Assembly: GCA_937872385.1 (NCBI GenBank)
Contig: CALMSO010000061.1
Span: forward strand, 21,953-85,952
Reading direction: 5' to 3'
DNA length: 64,000 bases
From: an uncultured Saprospiraceae bacterium
Lineage (GTDB): Bacteria > Bacteroidota > Bacteroidia > Chitinophagales > Saprospiraceae
Shown piece after piece: positions 44,826 through 53,767 of this stretch (position 1 is its first letter; each line of letters opens with the position of its first letter). A program made the position numbers and the translations under genes. A model generated the notes under the pieces. That model ran no database searches, was not told where the DNA came from, and saw only the letters and a list, made by a program, of their open reading frames with translations.

Positions 44826-45209
44826 ATGAAAAAAATAATCAAAACACCAAACGCACCCTTGCCTATTGGCCCTTACAATCAGGCGGTGCTGCACCACGGT
44901 ACGCTCTACATTTCAGGGCAAATTGCCATTGAGCCGGGTAGCGGCGAGTTAGTCAGTGGCAACATCGAAGCCGAAACCCGCCAAGTAATGGAAAATCTGA
45001 AAGCCATCCTCGAAGCGGCGGGCCTGAGTTTTGCTAATGTGTTGAAATGCTCGGTCTTCGTGAAGGATATGCACGATTTCAGCCGGATCAATGCGGTGTA
45101 TGCCGAATATTTTGACGAAGCGATTGCACCCGCCCGAGAGTTGGTAGAGGTAGTCAATCTGCCGCGGTTTGTCAATATCGAAATTTCGGCTATAGCCGCT
45201 ATGGACTAA
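44826..45209 (+). CDS. RidA-family reactive intermediate deaminase
   Basis: 127 residues, full length. RidA hydrolyses reactive enamine/imine intermediates made by PLP enzymes. Motifs: APLPIGPYNQAVLHHGTLYISGQIAIEP, then VLKCSVFVKDMHDFSRINAVYAEYF and the signature APARELVEVVNLPRFVNIEISAIAA, in which the conserved Arg of PAR is the substrate-binding residue. Cytosolic. It is 63 bp upstream of trpS in the same direction and probably cotranscribed. Confidence 0.95.
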   Translation: MKKIIKTPNAPLPIGPYNQAVLHHGTLYISGQIAIEPGSGELVSGNIEAETRQVMENLKAILEAAGLSFANVLKCSVFVKDMHDFSRINAVYAEYFDEAIAPARELVEVVNLPRFVNIEISAIAAMD

Positions 45210-45272
45210 TCGAAACTCAGGATACAGAACATCAAGGACGATGCGCTGTGTAATGAATTGATAATCAGTAGT

Positions 45273-46277
45273 ATGAAAAAAAGAGTGCTTTCCTGCATCC
45301 AGCCAACTGGCGATATGCACTTTGGTAATTACTTCGGCGCAGTGAAAAACTGGGTGGATTTGCAGTCGGAATATGAATGCTTTTATGGCGTAGTGAATTA
45401 TCACGCCATGACCATGCCCTATGATTCAAAGAAATTGGTGCAAAACACCTGGGAGCTAATCTTCAACCTAATGGCTACCGGCATCCGCCCGGAAAATCTT
45501 TTCATTCAGTCTTTAGTGCCAGAGCATGCCGAGCTGTGCTGGGTGTTCAATTGCTTTACATCCTACGGGCAATTGAGCCGTATGACCCAGTTTAAAGACA
45601 AGAGCCGCCAGAGTGAGGAAAGCTCCGAGGGCTTTATTTCGGCGGGTTTGCTCAATTATCCTATTCTGCAAGCAGCCGATATTCTTATCTATCGCGCTGA
45701 TTTCGTGCCAGTTGGCGACGATCAAGACCAGCATCTCGAATTGGCGCGTAATATTGCCCAGCGTTTCAATAATCAAGTGGGCAAGGAGTACCTGATTCTA
45801 CCCAAAGCCATGCATACGGAAGTGCCCCGCGTGATGTCCACCGCCGATCCTACCCGCAAAATGAGCAAAAGCGCTGGCGAAAAACATTATATCAATATTT
45901 TTGCTGAACCAGACCGGATCCGGAAGCAAATTCGCTCGGCTGTGACCGACGCAGGCGACACGCCGGCTGGGGAGATGAGTGCCGGGGTGAAGAATCTTTT
46001 TGACCTGCTGAAAGCCGCTGGTGCTGCGGCCGCGCACGCCAGTCTTCTGCAAGACTATGAAGCGGGCAGCTTGAAATACGTGGATTTGAAAGAAGCCGTA
46101 GCCGAAGCCTTAGTGATGCTTAGCGAGCCTTTCCGGGAGCGCAAGGCGCAAATCCATGCCGATAAAAAAGCGGTAAAAGAGCAAATCAAGGCTGCATCCG
46201 CCGAAATCCGCCGCCACGCACAGGAGACCGTCCGTGAAGTGAAGGAATTGGCGGGCTTGTTGAATGTAAAATTCTAA
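45273..46277 (+). CDS. trpS: Tryptophanyl-tRNA synthetase
   Basis: 334 residues from the ATG at 45273; an in-frame TTG at 45258 is less likely. Class I synthetase signatures: GDMHFGNYFGAV (HIGH-like) and KMSKSAG (KMSKS). The Trp-pocket region GDDQDQHLELARNIAQRFN is conserved. Charges tRNA-Trp. Between RidA and a fumarylacetoacetate hydrolase family gene, all in the same direction. I looked for a Trp-rich leader upstream and found none. Confidence 0.97.
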   Translation: MKKRVLSCIQPTGDMHFGNYFGAVKNWVDLQSEYECFYGVVNYHAMTMPYDSKKLVQNTWELIFNLMATGIRPENLFIQSLVPEHAELCWVFNCFTSYGQLSRMTQFKDKSRQSEESSEGFISAGLLNYPILQAADILIYRADFVPVGDDQDQHLELARNIAQRFNNQVGKEYLILPKAMHTEVPRVMSTADPTRKMSKSAGEKHYINIFAEPDRIRKQIRSAVTDAGDTPAGEMSAGVKNLFDLLKAAGAAAAHASLLQDYEAGSLKYVDLKEAVAEALVMLSEPFRERKAQIHADKKAVKEQIKAASAEIRRHAQETVREVKELAGLLNVKF

Positions 46278-46312
46278 CATGCAGCAATTTTTGCATTAAA
46301 AATTAATAGCAC

Positions 46313-46936
46313 ATGAAAATTATCTGTATCGGGCGGAATTATACCGAGCACGCCAAAGAACTCAACAACGAAGTACCCGAACAGCCCGTCGTATTTATGA
46401 AACCACCCTCGGCGTTGTTGATTAATAATAAGCCGTTTTATTATCCCGATTTTTCGCAGGATATTCATTTTGAACTGGAAATTGTGCTGCGCATTTGTAA
46501 AAATGGCCGCCACGTCCAGCCGGAGTTCGCCCCGGATTATTACGACCAAGTGGCGCTGGGCATTGATTTTACGGCGCGCGACCTACAAGCGGAGTGCAAA
46601 AAAAAAGGGTTACCCTGGGAAATTGCCAAAGGCTTCGACGGCTCGGCGGTGCTCAGCGACTTTGTTCCTTTAGGCAAACTGAACCGCAACGCGATTGAAT
46701 TCAAACTGCGCAAAAACAATGAAGTGGTGCAGCAGGGCAATACAGCCGATATGCTGTTTTCTTTTGAAGACATTATTGTGTATGTATCGAAATTTTTCAA
46801 ATTACAAATGGGCGATTTGATTTATACCGGTACGCCGGCGGGCGTTGGGCCCGTGCAAATCGGAGACAAACTGGAAGGCTTCCTTACCTTCGCCGATGGC
46901 AAAACCGAACATTTGCTCACCTGTGATATTCGATAA
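46313..46936 (+). CDS. Fumarylacetoacetate hydrolase family protein
   Basis: 207 residues, compact FAH fold. MKIICIGRNYTEHAKELNNEVPEQPVVFMKPPSALL, then the metal-site HFELEIVLRI and AGIDFTARDLQ-like segment LGIDFTARDLQAECKKKGLPWEIAKGFDGSAVLSDF, and GDLIYTGTPAGVGPVQIGDKLEG. Such short members are acylpyruvate hydrolases or oxaloacetate decarboxylases (FAHD1-like) rather than true fumarylacetoacetases. Cytosolic; same direction as trpS and purC with 35-bp and 12-bp gaps. Confidence 0.92.
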   Translation: MKIICIGRNYTEHAKELNNEVPEQPVVFMKPPSALLINNKPFYYPDFSQDIHFELEIVLRICKNGRHVQPEFAPDYYDQVALGIDFTARDLQAECKKKGLPWEIAKGFDGSAVLSDFVPLGKLNRNAIEFKLRKNNEVVQQGNTADMLFSFEDIIVYVSKFFKLQMGDLIYTGTPAGVGPVQIGDKLEGFLTFADGKTEHLLTCDIR

Positions 46937-46948
46937 AAACCTCCGCCC

Positions 46949-47899
46949 ATGGCGCACAGTCGCAATGCAATTTTAGAAACGAACTTTCAACTGCCCGGCC
47001 AAACAGCCTTCTATCGGGGCAAGGTGCGCGATGTTTATACAATTGGCGAGCAATTGGTGGTGGTAGCCAGCGACCGGATTTCGGCCTTTGACCACATTCT
47101 GCCCCGCCCGATTCCGTACAAAGGGCAGGTGCTCAATCAGGTAGCAACGTATTTTTTGCAAGCCACCCGCGACATCGTCCCCAACTGGCTACTTGCTTCG
47201 CCCGATCCTAACGTGGCTATTGGCTATCGCTGCGAGCCGATTCGGATAGAAATGGTGATCCGGGGCTATCTTTCTGGGCACGCTTGGCGCACGTATCAGG
47301 CGGGAGGGCGGATGCTCTGTGGTGTACCGCTGCCCGAAGGTATGCGCGAAAGTGATCCTTTTCCCGAGCCAATCATCACGCCAGCTACCAAAGCCGACAG
47401 CGGCCACGACGAGGATATTTCCAAAACTGAAATTCTTGCGCAAGGGATTGTCACCGAGGCGGAGTATGCCCTGCTCGAACAATACACCCGTGCTCTGTTT
47501 GCGCGCGGCAAGCAAATGGCCGCCGAGCGTGGTTTGATTTTGGTGGACACCAAGTACGAATTTGGCAAGCGCAACGAACAGATTTATCTGATTGACGAGA
47601 TTCATACCCCCGATAGTTCGCGGTATTTTTATGCAGATGGCTACAACGAGCGGCAGACCCGAGGCGAGCGGCAGCGGCAGTTGTCGAAAGAATTTGTGCG
47701 CGAATGGCTCATGGCGCAGGGTTTTCAAGGGCTGGCGGGGCAAGTGCTGCCCGATATGCCCGACGCTTTCGTAGCCGAGGTGTCCGATCGGTACATCGAA
47801 TTGTACGAGCGCGTGACTGGGCAGGCTTTTGTCCGGGCGGATGCTACGCAAATCGAAGCGCGTATTTTACAAAATATCCTTCACTGGCTGAATGAATAG
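46949..47899 (+). CDS. purC: Phosphoribosylaminoimidazole-succinocarboxamide synthase
   Basis: 316 residues. It joins CAIR and aspartate in purine synthesis. Motifs: [49 protein letters not shown], then [54 protein letters not shown] and [14 protein letters not shown]. The length fits the longer, yeast-like PurC common in Bacteroidota. It begins 12 bp after the fumarylacetoacetate hydrolase family gene, so probably one transcript with trpS. Confidence 0.97.
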   Translation: MAHSRNAILETNFQLPGQTAFYRGKVRDVYTIGEQLVVVASDRISAFDHILPRPIPYKGQVLNQVATYFLQATRDIVPNWLLASPDPNVAIGYRCEPIRIEMVIRGYLSGHAWRTYQAGGRMLCGVPLPEGMRESDPFPEPIITPATKADSGHDEDISKTEILAQGIVTEAEYALLEQYTRALFARGKQMAAERGLILVDTKYEFGKRNEQIYLIDEIHTPDSSRYFYADGYNERQTRGERQRQLSKEFVREWLMAQGFQGLAGQVLPDMPDAFVAEVSDRYIELYERVTGQAFVRADATQIEARILQNILHWLNE

Positions 47900-47925
47900 C
47901 TAAATACGGGTCAAACCATTACACC

Positions 47926-49134
47926 TTACACCCCCACACCATCCACATAGCTTTGCAAATACTGAAAATAAGCGGTCAGCTCGCCATTTTCGGCAATGGT
48001 AGCCCGCTTGATGACCGGACTGTTTTCATCGAGCAGCTCTGGCAGCACATGGTGCAGAAATTTTTCACCAAAGGCATAAGACGCGTCGCGGGGCAGTTCG
48101 CTGGGCAGGTTGTCAATGGTCATCATATCAATACCTTGGGGCTGATAAGGCGCGATTTCGCTTTCACTTTGAGGATCGTAGCCGAATACTGGATCGGCAA
48201 TGGTAGAAGCCCGCAGCGTGGCCGGTACTGATGATTTTGGGGCAATATCGCAAGTTACATCGGCAATGACGGCGATGTGAAAATCTTGGCGGCGCATGTC
48301 TTCGGCACTGAAAAACGCTGGGGAGCGTACATCCCAGAAAATGCCATTGATAAAAATATCTGCTGCCTGAAAATAAGGCTCGAACGCACTGCGATAGTAC
48401 TGCGGGTGCGCGTAAAAATCCTGATAATCAAAGGCTTTGCCATCAATGCGTGCTACATAATGCTTGCTGCTCAGGTGCGTAAACACCGGCTCATCGTAGC
48501 GGAAGCGCACAAAATCGGCCGGAGGCACTTCTCGAATGTCCATGTCGCGGAGCACTTCTACGGCTCCTGAGCCTACGCGCCCGGTGCCAGTCACCACGAT
48601 TTTGAGGGGCGGCAGCCGCAATTTTTGATAATCTACTTTAGCTGCTGCATAGTCGAAGTAATCTTTGAGGCGACCGAGTTGAAAAGCTCCGCTGCGCTGC
48701 CCGTAGGTCCACAGGGCATTGTGCGCGCCTACCATGCCCGCGAAGCGTCCGAAGGCGATGAGTCGTTCGCCATGCTCGTCGGTGAGCACTTCGTAGTCAA
48801 TCAGGCGTATTTTTTTGTCTAAAATAGCTTGCAACAACTGCCGATTGTAGGCTTGTGCCTTGATAGTATGCGAGAAAAAAAGATAGGTTTTTTGTGGTAT
48901 CAATTGCGCTACCGGTACTTCCTTGATACCCATCAGCCAGTCGCAATCGGCGAGTTCGGTAGTCAGCCTTACTCCGGCGGCAGCGTATTCGGCATCGGTA
49001 TAGCAACGCACCGCTGAAGGCTCTACGACTACTTCAAGGTCGTAATTTTTCATCAGAAAGGCACATTGAGAAGGCGCAAGTGGCACTCTGGAATCGGGCG
49101 GGACTTTCCCTTCGCGGATAATACCTATTTTCAT
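47926..49134 (-). CDS. Saccharopine dehydrogenase/alanine dehydrogenase-like NAD(P) enzyme
   Basis: About 402 residues from the Met at 49134. The N-terminal part is of alanine dehydrogenase/transhydrogenase type: MKIGIIREGKVPPDSRVPLAPSQC. It contains a Rossmann motif, KIVVTGTGRVGSGAVEVL, and FAGMVGAHNALWTYGQR. This combination matches the lysine-forming saccharopine dehydrogenase-like proteins of Bacteroidota. The exact reaction is uncertain; a lysine-pathway or amino acid dehydrogenase role is likely. A frame upstream to 49248 is open but lacks the family start. It is divergent from the tmRNA gene. Confidence 0.88.
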   Translation of the reverse strand: MKIGIIREGKVPPDSRVPLAPSQCAFLMKNYDLEVVVEPSAVRCYTDAEYAAAGVRLTTELADCDWLMGIKEVPVAQLIPQKTYLFFSHTIKAQAYNRQLLQAILDKKIRLIDYEVLTDEHGERLIAFGRFAGMVGAHNALWTYGQRSGAFQLGRLKDYFDYAAAKVDYQKLRLPPLKIVVTGTGRVGSGAVEVLRDMDIREVPPADFVRFRYDEPVFTHLSSKHYVARIDGKAFDYQDFYAHPQYYRSAFEPYFQAADIFINGIFWDVRSPAFFSAEDMRRQDFHIAVIADVTCDIAPKSSVPATLRASTIADPVFGYDPQSESEIAPYQPQGIDMMTIDNLPSELPRDASYAFGEKFLHHVLPELLDENSPVIKRATIAENGELTAYFQYLQSYVDGVGV

Positions 49135-49294
49135 ACGGTTCGTTTTTTGGTAACATACGACACAAGGCCTCAGCGAGGGGCAACCAACTATCCCGACGGC
49201 TACCGATGGCGCTTTCTGCCGGCGATTGCAAAAATCCATAAAGCCCAACGGATTGCAAAGTTTCAGGAAACTTTTTTCCTGTGGAATTAGTTCT

Positions 49295-49302
49295 TACTTT
49301 TG
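49295..49302 (+). promoter_or_regulatory. Putative -7 promoter element of the tmRNA gene
   Basis: TACTTTTG, an exact TAnnTTTG match 39 nt before the mature tmRNA 5' end. A T-run lies about 20 nt further upstream. Confidence 0.55.
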
Positions 49303-49341
49303 CAAGACCGTAAAAAAATACGGCAGCAGCATCCAATCCAT

Positions 49342-49734
49342 GGGGACGTAATGGTATCGACAGGATTGATGGTTGGCAAGTAAGCATGCCGGGGCAGGAT
49401 TGCTCACCCCGTAAAAAATGGTGATCGAACAACAACTGGCGAATATAACTACGCCATGGCTGCCTAATTCCAGGAATTAGAATGCCATTGTGCCTGATGC
49501 CCGCGCTACGTGCGCTTCGCTCCCTGCCTGACGGAGCCGCAGATGGCACATCAACCAACCCTCAGGCTGGGGTGTATATCTGGCTCGGATATATGCTCGA
49601 GATTCAGAGCTGGACGAAAGGCACGGGTCGGTTGCTGAACCTCCCCTTTCGTTGAGAAACCCAATCGGTAACTAAGCATGTAGAAGGCTTGTCTGCGCTT
49701 TCTCTGGACGCGAGTTCGACTCTCGCCGTCTCCA
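49342..49734 (+). ncRNA. ssrA: Transfer-messenger RNA (tmRNA)
   Basis: About 393 nt. The 5' end GGGGACGTAATGGTATCGACAGG and the 3' end with TTCGACTCTCGCCGTCTCCA form the tRNA-like acceptor (GGGGACG with CGTCTCC) and T-arm. CCA is not encoded. The tag reading frame is GGCGAATATAACTACGCC ATGGCTGCC TAA at 49438-49467, encoding GEYNYAMAA, with the resume codon probably the GCA- or GGC-type just upstream. tmRNA rescues stalled ribosomes and tags the product for proteolysis. Open frames that cross this locus on either strand are not genes. Confidence 0.96.
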
Positions 49735-49740
49735 CTACCC

Positions 49741-49775
49741 AAACCTTTGTCCTCGTCGGGCAGAGGTTTTTTTAT
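49741..49775 (+). terminator. Terminator of ssrA
   Basis: AAACCTTTG / CAGAGGTTT inverted repeat with a 14-nt loop and a T-run, directly after the mature 3' end. Confidence 0.8.
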
Positions 49776-50171
49776 TATAGCGTTTTCTTCAGTACAGGGA
49801 CAAAAGTGTCCTTAAATAAAAAAGCCATAGCTTAGTAGTCAACCAAAACATACTGCACTATGGCAAAAAGGATTAAACCTTTGTGCAGAGGTAATGAATT
49901 GCTGGAGGTTTTGCAAGTAGAATTACCATTCTGGTCCGGTGTAATACCTTGTTATTTTGAGGTCAAAAATGTAAGCATATCCAAACTACATGAGAATGCT
50001 GCTTTAATGTTTAACAAAAGAGTTACGAACAACATTTTAAAGCGTTTCTAATTGGCCTTAAGATAAATAAACATTACAACTATACTTTAGAACGGAACCC
50101 CATCATCCCATTTACCCTATTCCCAATTAACAAATAACAATATACCATTACATAATAATGCCATTACTTAT
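49776..50171. other. Sparse region between ssrA and the dipeptidase gene
   Basis: Contains a perfect short hairpin AGGGACA / TGTCCT-like at 49796-49812 followed by AT-rich sequence, one weak small open frame (49860-50051), and microrepeat words (50095-50160). No transposase is seen, though the hairpin could be a leftover IS end. Confidence 0.4.
49860..50051 (+). CDS. Doubtful small protein, 63 residues
   Basis: An ATG-started frame, MAKRIKPLCRGNELLEVLQV at its start, ending NNILKRF. It has a mildly protein-like composition, no signal peptide or membrane helix, and no motif that I recognise. It is not in an operon. It may be a truncated remnant of a larger gene. Low confidence that it is expressed. 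Confidence 0.3.
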   Translation: MAKRIKPLCRGNELLEVLQVELPFWSGVIPCYFEVKNVSISKLHENAALMFNKRVTNNILKRF

Positions 50172-51479
50172 TTAGCGGTTTTCGTTTTCATTCTGCAATT
50201 TGCGGGCGCGCTCTTGAAACTGAGCTACCCGATCCACGAGGTCCCACACGCGCAGTACATTGCCAGAGCAGATTTTTTCAATATCCGACTCGCTATAGCC
50301 GCGCTTCAGCAAGGCATAGATGAGGTTGGGATACTGTGAAACGTCCTTCAGCCCGGTGGGGAGTGAGTCGCCTACGCCGTCGAAATCAGAGCCTAAGCCT
50401 ACGTGTTTGATGCCTACCAGTTTTACGACGTGATCAATGTGGTCGGCTACTTTTTCTACATCGGAGTAGAGAGCGGGGTTTTTCTTGCGAAACTCTTCGA
50501 TGACGGGTCGGGCCGCGGCGTCGGTCATTTTCAGGTTGCGTTTGGCCAATAGCTCGCGCAGTTCTTCGCGTTTTTGGTTTTGGTAGTTTTGCACTGCTTG
50601 GTCGAGGAAAGACGAGCCGAAATTGATTTGAATCACTCCGCCTCTATCGGCGAGGAATTTAATCATATCGTCATTCATATTTCGCTGAAAATCAGGCGTA
50701 AAATAGCGAACCGATGAGTGCGACGCGATGCAGGGCGTACTGCTGAGGGCTACGGCCTGGTAGAAAGCACTGTCGGATACATGCGAGATATCCACCATGA
50801 TGCCCACGCGGTTCATCTCTTTGATCACCTCGCGCCCGAAGGGGCTGAGGCCGTTCCAAGTTTGGGTGGTATCGTAGGAGGAGTCGCAGATTTGATTGTC
50901 CTTGCCGTGCGTCAGGGTGATGTAGCGGATGCCGCGTTTGTGAAAATACTCCACGTTTTTGATGTCATCTTCTATCGGGGCGCCATTTTCCATACCCATA
51001 GGCAGCGACATGATGCCGCGCTCGAAGTTGCGTCGCACGTCGGAGGGGCGGCGGGCTATGCTAAACTTGTCGGGGTGGGCCTGTGCAATGCCCTGCACCA
51101 TATTGATGAGGGAATCGGCAAAGGCTTTAGCGCCGCCGGTTTCCTGATAAGACGAGGGGATGTAAATAGACATGAAGGGCGCGTCGAGGCCACCCTTGCG
51201 GGCGCGCACATAGTCAAAATCGCCATCTTCAGATTCAATTGGGATACCAATCAGCTCCTTAGTCAGGCGAAAATTTCGAGTTACTAAGCGGTAGGGCAGG
51301 TCCACGTGCCCATCGGTGATGATGAACTTTTGGGCGAGGCTGTCCGCAATTTGCCGCAGTTCTTCGTCGCTTTTACCTTCCCAGGGGTTGGGCTTTGCTG
51401 CCGCTGCGGCTTCCTGCTGCGCACACAGGAGCTGCACATTCAAAAGAGCTATTAAAACCAAAAAGATTGTACGAATCAT
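50172..51479 (-). CDS. Membrane dipeptidase (peptidase M19), exported
   Basis: 435 residues with a signal peptide (MIRTIFLVLIALLNVQLLCAQ). The renal-dipeptidase TIM-barrel family: the binuclear zinc site begins with DGHVDLPYRL (the H-x-D pattern), then the bridging Glu in MGMENGAPI, and the His sites in VDISHVSDSAFYQAV and IASHSSVRYFTP, with GLGSDFDGVGDSLPTGLKDVS near the C-terminus. It hydrolyses dipeptides, including D-amino acid types, in the periplasm. A stand-alone gene on the minus strand; a TAATTTTG -7 box lies upstream at 51505-51512. Confidence 0.93.
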   Translation of the reverse strand: MIRTIFLVLIALLNVQLLCAQQEAAAAAKPNPWEGKSDEELRQIADSLAQKFIITDGHVDLPYRLVTRNFRLTKELIGIPIESEDGDFDYVRARKGGLDAPFMSIYIPSSYQETGGAKAFADSLINMVQGIAQAHPDKFSIARRPSDVRRNFERGIMSLPMGMENGAPIEDDIKNVEYFHKRGIRYITLTHGKDNQICDSSYDTTQTWNGLSPFGREVIKEMNRVGIMVDISHVSDSAFYQAVALSSTPCIASHSSVRYFTPDFQRNMNDDMIKFLADRGGVIQINFGSSFLDQAVQNYQNQKREELRELLAKRNLKMTDAAARPVIEEFRKKNPALYSDVEKVADHIDHVVKLVGIKHVGLGSDFDGVGDSLPTGLKDVSQYPNLIYALLKRGYSESDIEKICSGNVLRVWDLVDRVAQFQERARKLQNENENR

Positions 51480-51806
51480 GTTTAATGTTGTTTTGATTAG
51501 CCGTCAAAATTACGTAACTCTTTTGACAATCGCGCCATTTTAGCTGGTAGAAGTAATATAAGGCTATTTGCGATTTGGGAAGTCCGATTTTAGCTTTTGT
51601 AAAGCTTTGGAAAAATGAGTTTTTGATAATAAATATAGGTGTGTCATTTCCAATTGGAAAAGTTACAAGACGCATCTCTTCGGCTATTTTCTCTTGACTA
51701 AGTACCCGGACATAATTATTTCCAGTGTAATTTTATTACAAAAAACTGATTATCAATTATTTGAAAAAATATTTTAATTAACAAATAACAATGTCTCATT
51801 ACTTAA
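51480..51806. other. Gap between the dipeptidase and WYL genes
   Basis: AT-rich. The only features are a putative minus-strand -7 box (51505-51512) and, next to the WYL stop, the microrepeat ATTAACAAATAACAAT (51777-51792), also found at 50128-50143. Confidence 0.45.
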
Positions 51807-52793
51807 TTACAATATCTTTTTTATAATATCCTCTTTCAGAAAAGCCGGCTCTATTACTTTCAGCTCGCCACCATAGCGGAGTATAGTTGCGATTAGCTCT
51901 TGATTGGGAATCAAATACAATTCATAAAATGTATGGGTTTTGTTACTACGCTTTTTTATTTGTGAATGATGAATGGGCTTGGTATCCAGATAACCTTGCA
52001 TGGATTTTGTAGCCTGTAATGTAATTTTTACCGGCGTGCTGTTGCTGTCTCTTGATACGCCAATCATATGGGTAAAGTAGGAGGCAGGATCAAAAAAAGT
52101 ATTGGGTACATAGGTAGCCTTTGATGGGGCGATGTTTTTGATACGGTCTAAGGCAAAGTTACTGATTTCGCCTACCTGTTCGTTATAGCCGAAGACAAAC
52201 CACCGGCTTTGATATTCTTTTAGTAAATAAGGATGGTAAATAAAAGAAGTCGGTTTTTGAGCATGAAAAGGCTGATAAGATATCTGGAGCGCCTGTTGAT
52301 ATTGCATAGCTTGAAATAATAGGCTTAGCCATTCAGTGCCTTGCAGGAGATTGTTATAATCAAACTGAATATTTACAGAAGACGCGTGATGAAGCTCGAG
52401 TTCGCCTTCTATTTTGAGCAGCAGGGCTGCCAGTTCTCTAAAATGGGGCAATCCTTTAAATTGGCGCAGCAAGGCCGTGGCTTCCCGGATGGCTTGTAAA
52501 TCATGGCCGGATATGGGCGTTTTGTCAATACTGAAACTGCGGTCTGTATAATAATATCTGCCCGTTCCTCTTTTCACTTCAATAGGTGCATCGAAGCCTC
52601 GCGGGGGCAGCGAGCGCATCAGCGCAATATCCGCTTCGATGGTTCGGCGGCTCACGCCGGTATGGATGCCAAAATCATTATATAAATGTTCGCTTACTAC
52701 TTCTTGCAATTCTTCTATACTCCAATCGCGCATACGCCGGAAGCAGTCATTTAGTACCCGATAGCGGTAGCTTGCATTTTTATTAGACGGCAT
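51807..52793 (-). CDS. WYL-domain transcriptional regulator next to the CRISPR locus
   Basis: 328 residues. The N-terminus holds a winged-helix-like DNA-binding domain (YRYRVLNDCFRRMRDWSIEELQEVVSEHLYNDFGIHTGVSRRTIEADI). The middle and C-terminus are a WYL domain, with YQPFHAQKPTSFIYHPYLLKEYQSRWFVFGYNEQVG. WYL proteins often regulate CRISPR-Cas and other defence loci in response to nucleic acid or nucleotide ligands. It is transcribed divergently from cas6 with about 280 bp between, so control of the cas operon is likely (inference). Confidence 0.9.
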   Translation of the reverse strand: MPSNKNASYRYRVLNDCFRRMRDWSIEELQEVVSEHLYNDFGIHTGVSRRTIEADIALMRSLPPRGFDAPIEVKRGTGRYYYTDRSFSIDKTPISGHDLQAIREATALLRQFKGLPHFRELAALLLKIEGELELHHASSVNIQFDYNNLLQGTEWLSLLFQAMQYQQALQISYQPFHAQKPTSFIYHPYLLKEYQSRWFVFGYNEQVGEISNFALDRIKNIAPSKATYVPNTFFDPASYFTHMIGVSRDSNSTPVKITLQATKSMQGYLDTKPIHHSQIKKRSNKTHTFYELYLIPNQELIATILRYGGELKVIEPAFLKEDIIKKIL

Positions 52794-53071
52794 ATTTTTA
52801 CGTTTACTCCACTTTATTATGAAATATTTTATGCCCTATATCAGAGCGGCGCTATGATAGTCAGTTGGCTAATTTTTTATAAAATAAAGTTATTTAAAGT
52901 GCTCATTGCCAGAATTTATATTGAAAAAAGGGAATAAAAAACCGCAAGAGACATTACATAAGCGCTTTAAAGAGTTCATATATAAAGAAAAAAAATTACA
53001 AAATGCAAATAGATTGCGGAAACATACTGCTTATTTGTCCGTACAACTGCTATAAACCACAACCGTCAGTT

Positions 53072-53767
53072 ATGAAAAAACTACGATTTTTGCGCATTCA
53101 TTTTTTGAATGAAATAGCCTTTCAGGAAATTCCCCTTTTTCGGGGCGCCGTGATTGCTCATGTATCGTCCGACAGCATCCTGTTTCACAATCATCAAGGT
53201 AGCCTTTTGCGTTATGGTTATCCACTCATTCAGTACAAACGCATCCGCGGCAGGGCTGGGCTAATTTGCCTCGAAGAGGGCATTGAGCAGGTGCACGATT
53301 TTTTCAACCACAAGGCGCGGCAGCTTCAGCTTGGGTCGCGCACGATTGAGTTGAGCGTTGAGCACCTCCATTTACAGGAATATACCTTTCAAGCCTGGGA
53401 TCGTTCCTTTACCTATCGGCTGCACAATTGGATGCCATTTGATGCTGAGAATTACCGCCACTACAAAACCTTAGGCGACGAATTCGACCAACTATCATTT
53501 TTGGAGACCATCCTACGGGGCAACCTACTCACGGTAGCCAAGGGTATTCATTGCACCATTGAGCGCGAAGTGAAGGTACGCATAAACCGCATAGTACGCA
53601 ACAAATTGCTGCCTTACAAAGGGCTACGTATGCAAACCTTCGACCTGGAATTCAGCTGCAACGTATGGCTACCACCCTACATTGGGCTGGGGCGCAAGCC
53701 TTCTATAGGATTTGGCAGCGTGACACCATTGACAAATAAATCCAAAATAAATGAATATGAATCCTAA
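53072..53767 (+). CDS. cas6: CRISPR RNA endonuclease Cas6
   Basis: About 231 residues from the Met at 53072; a frame from 53003 is open but lacks a family-like start. Begins MKKLRFLRIHFLNE as in Cas6 ferredoxin-like folds and ends with the Gly-rich RAMP motif region WLPPYIGLGRKPSIGFGSV. Cas6 cuts the repeat in pre-crRNA to leave the 8-nt 5' handle. The exact catalytic residues are not conserved across the family and are not assigned. It heads the cas operon and overlaps cas10 by 17 nt. Confidence 0.88.
   Translation: MKKLRFLRIHFLNEIAFQEIPLFRGAVIAHVSSDSILFHNHQGSLLRYGYPLIQYKRIRGRAGLICLEEGIEQVHDFFNHKARQLQLGSRTIELSVEHLHLQEYTFQAWDRSFTYRLHNWMPFDAENYRHYKTLGDEFDQLSFLETILRGNLLTVAKGIHCTIEREVKVRINRIVRNKLLPYKGLRMQTFDLEFSCNVWLPPYIGLGRKPSIGFGSVTPLTNKSKINEYES

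Noticed and set aside
45210..45272. A possible Trp-rich attenuator before trpS.
   Set aside because: The 63-bp gap has no Trp codons in any short frame and no terminator hairpin.
47189..47851. A 220-codon minus-strand frame opposite purC.
   Set aside because: It lies entirely within purC, whose motifs are intact. It has no domain and no promoter of its own.
49034..49742. Open frames crossing the tmRNA gene on the minus strand.
   Set aside because: The tRNA-like ends and tag frame show that this is ssrA. The frames are chance products.
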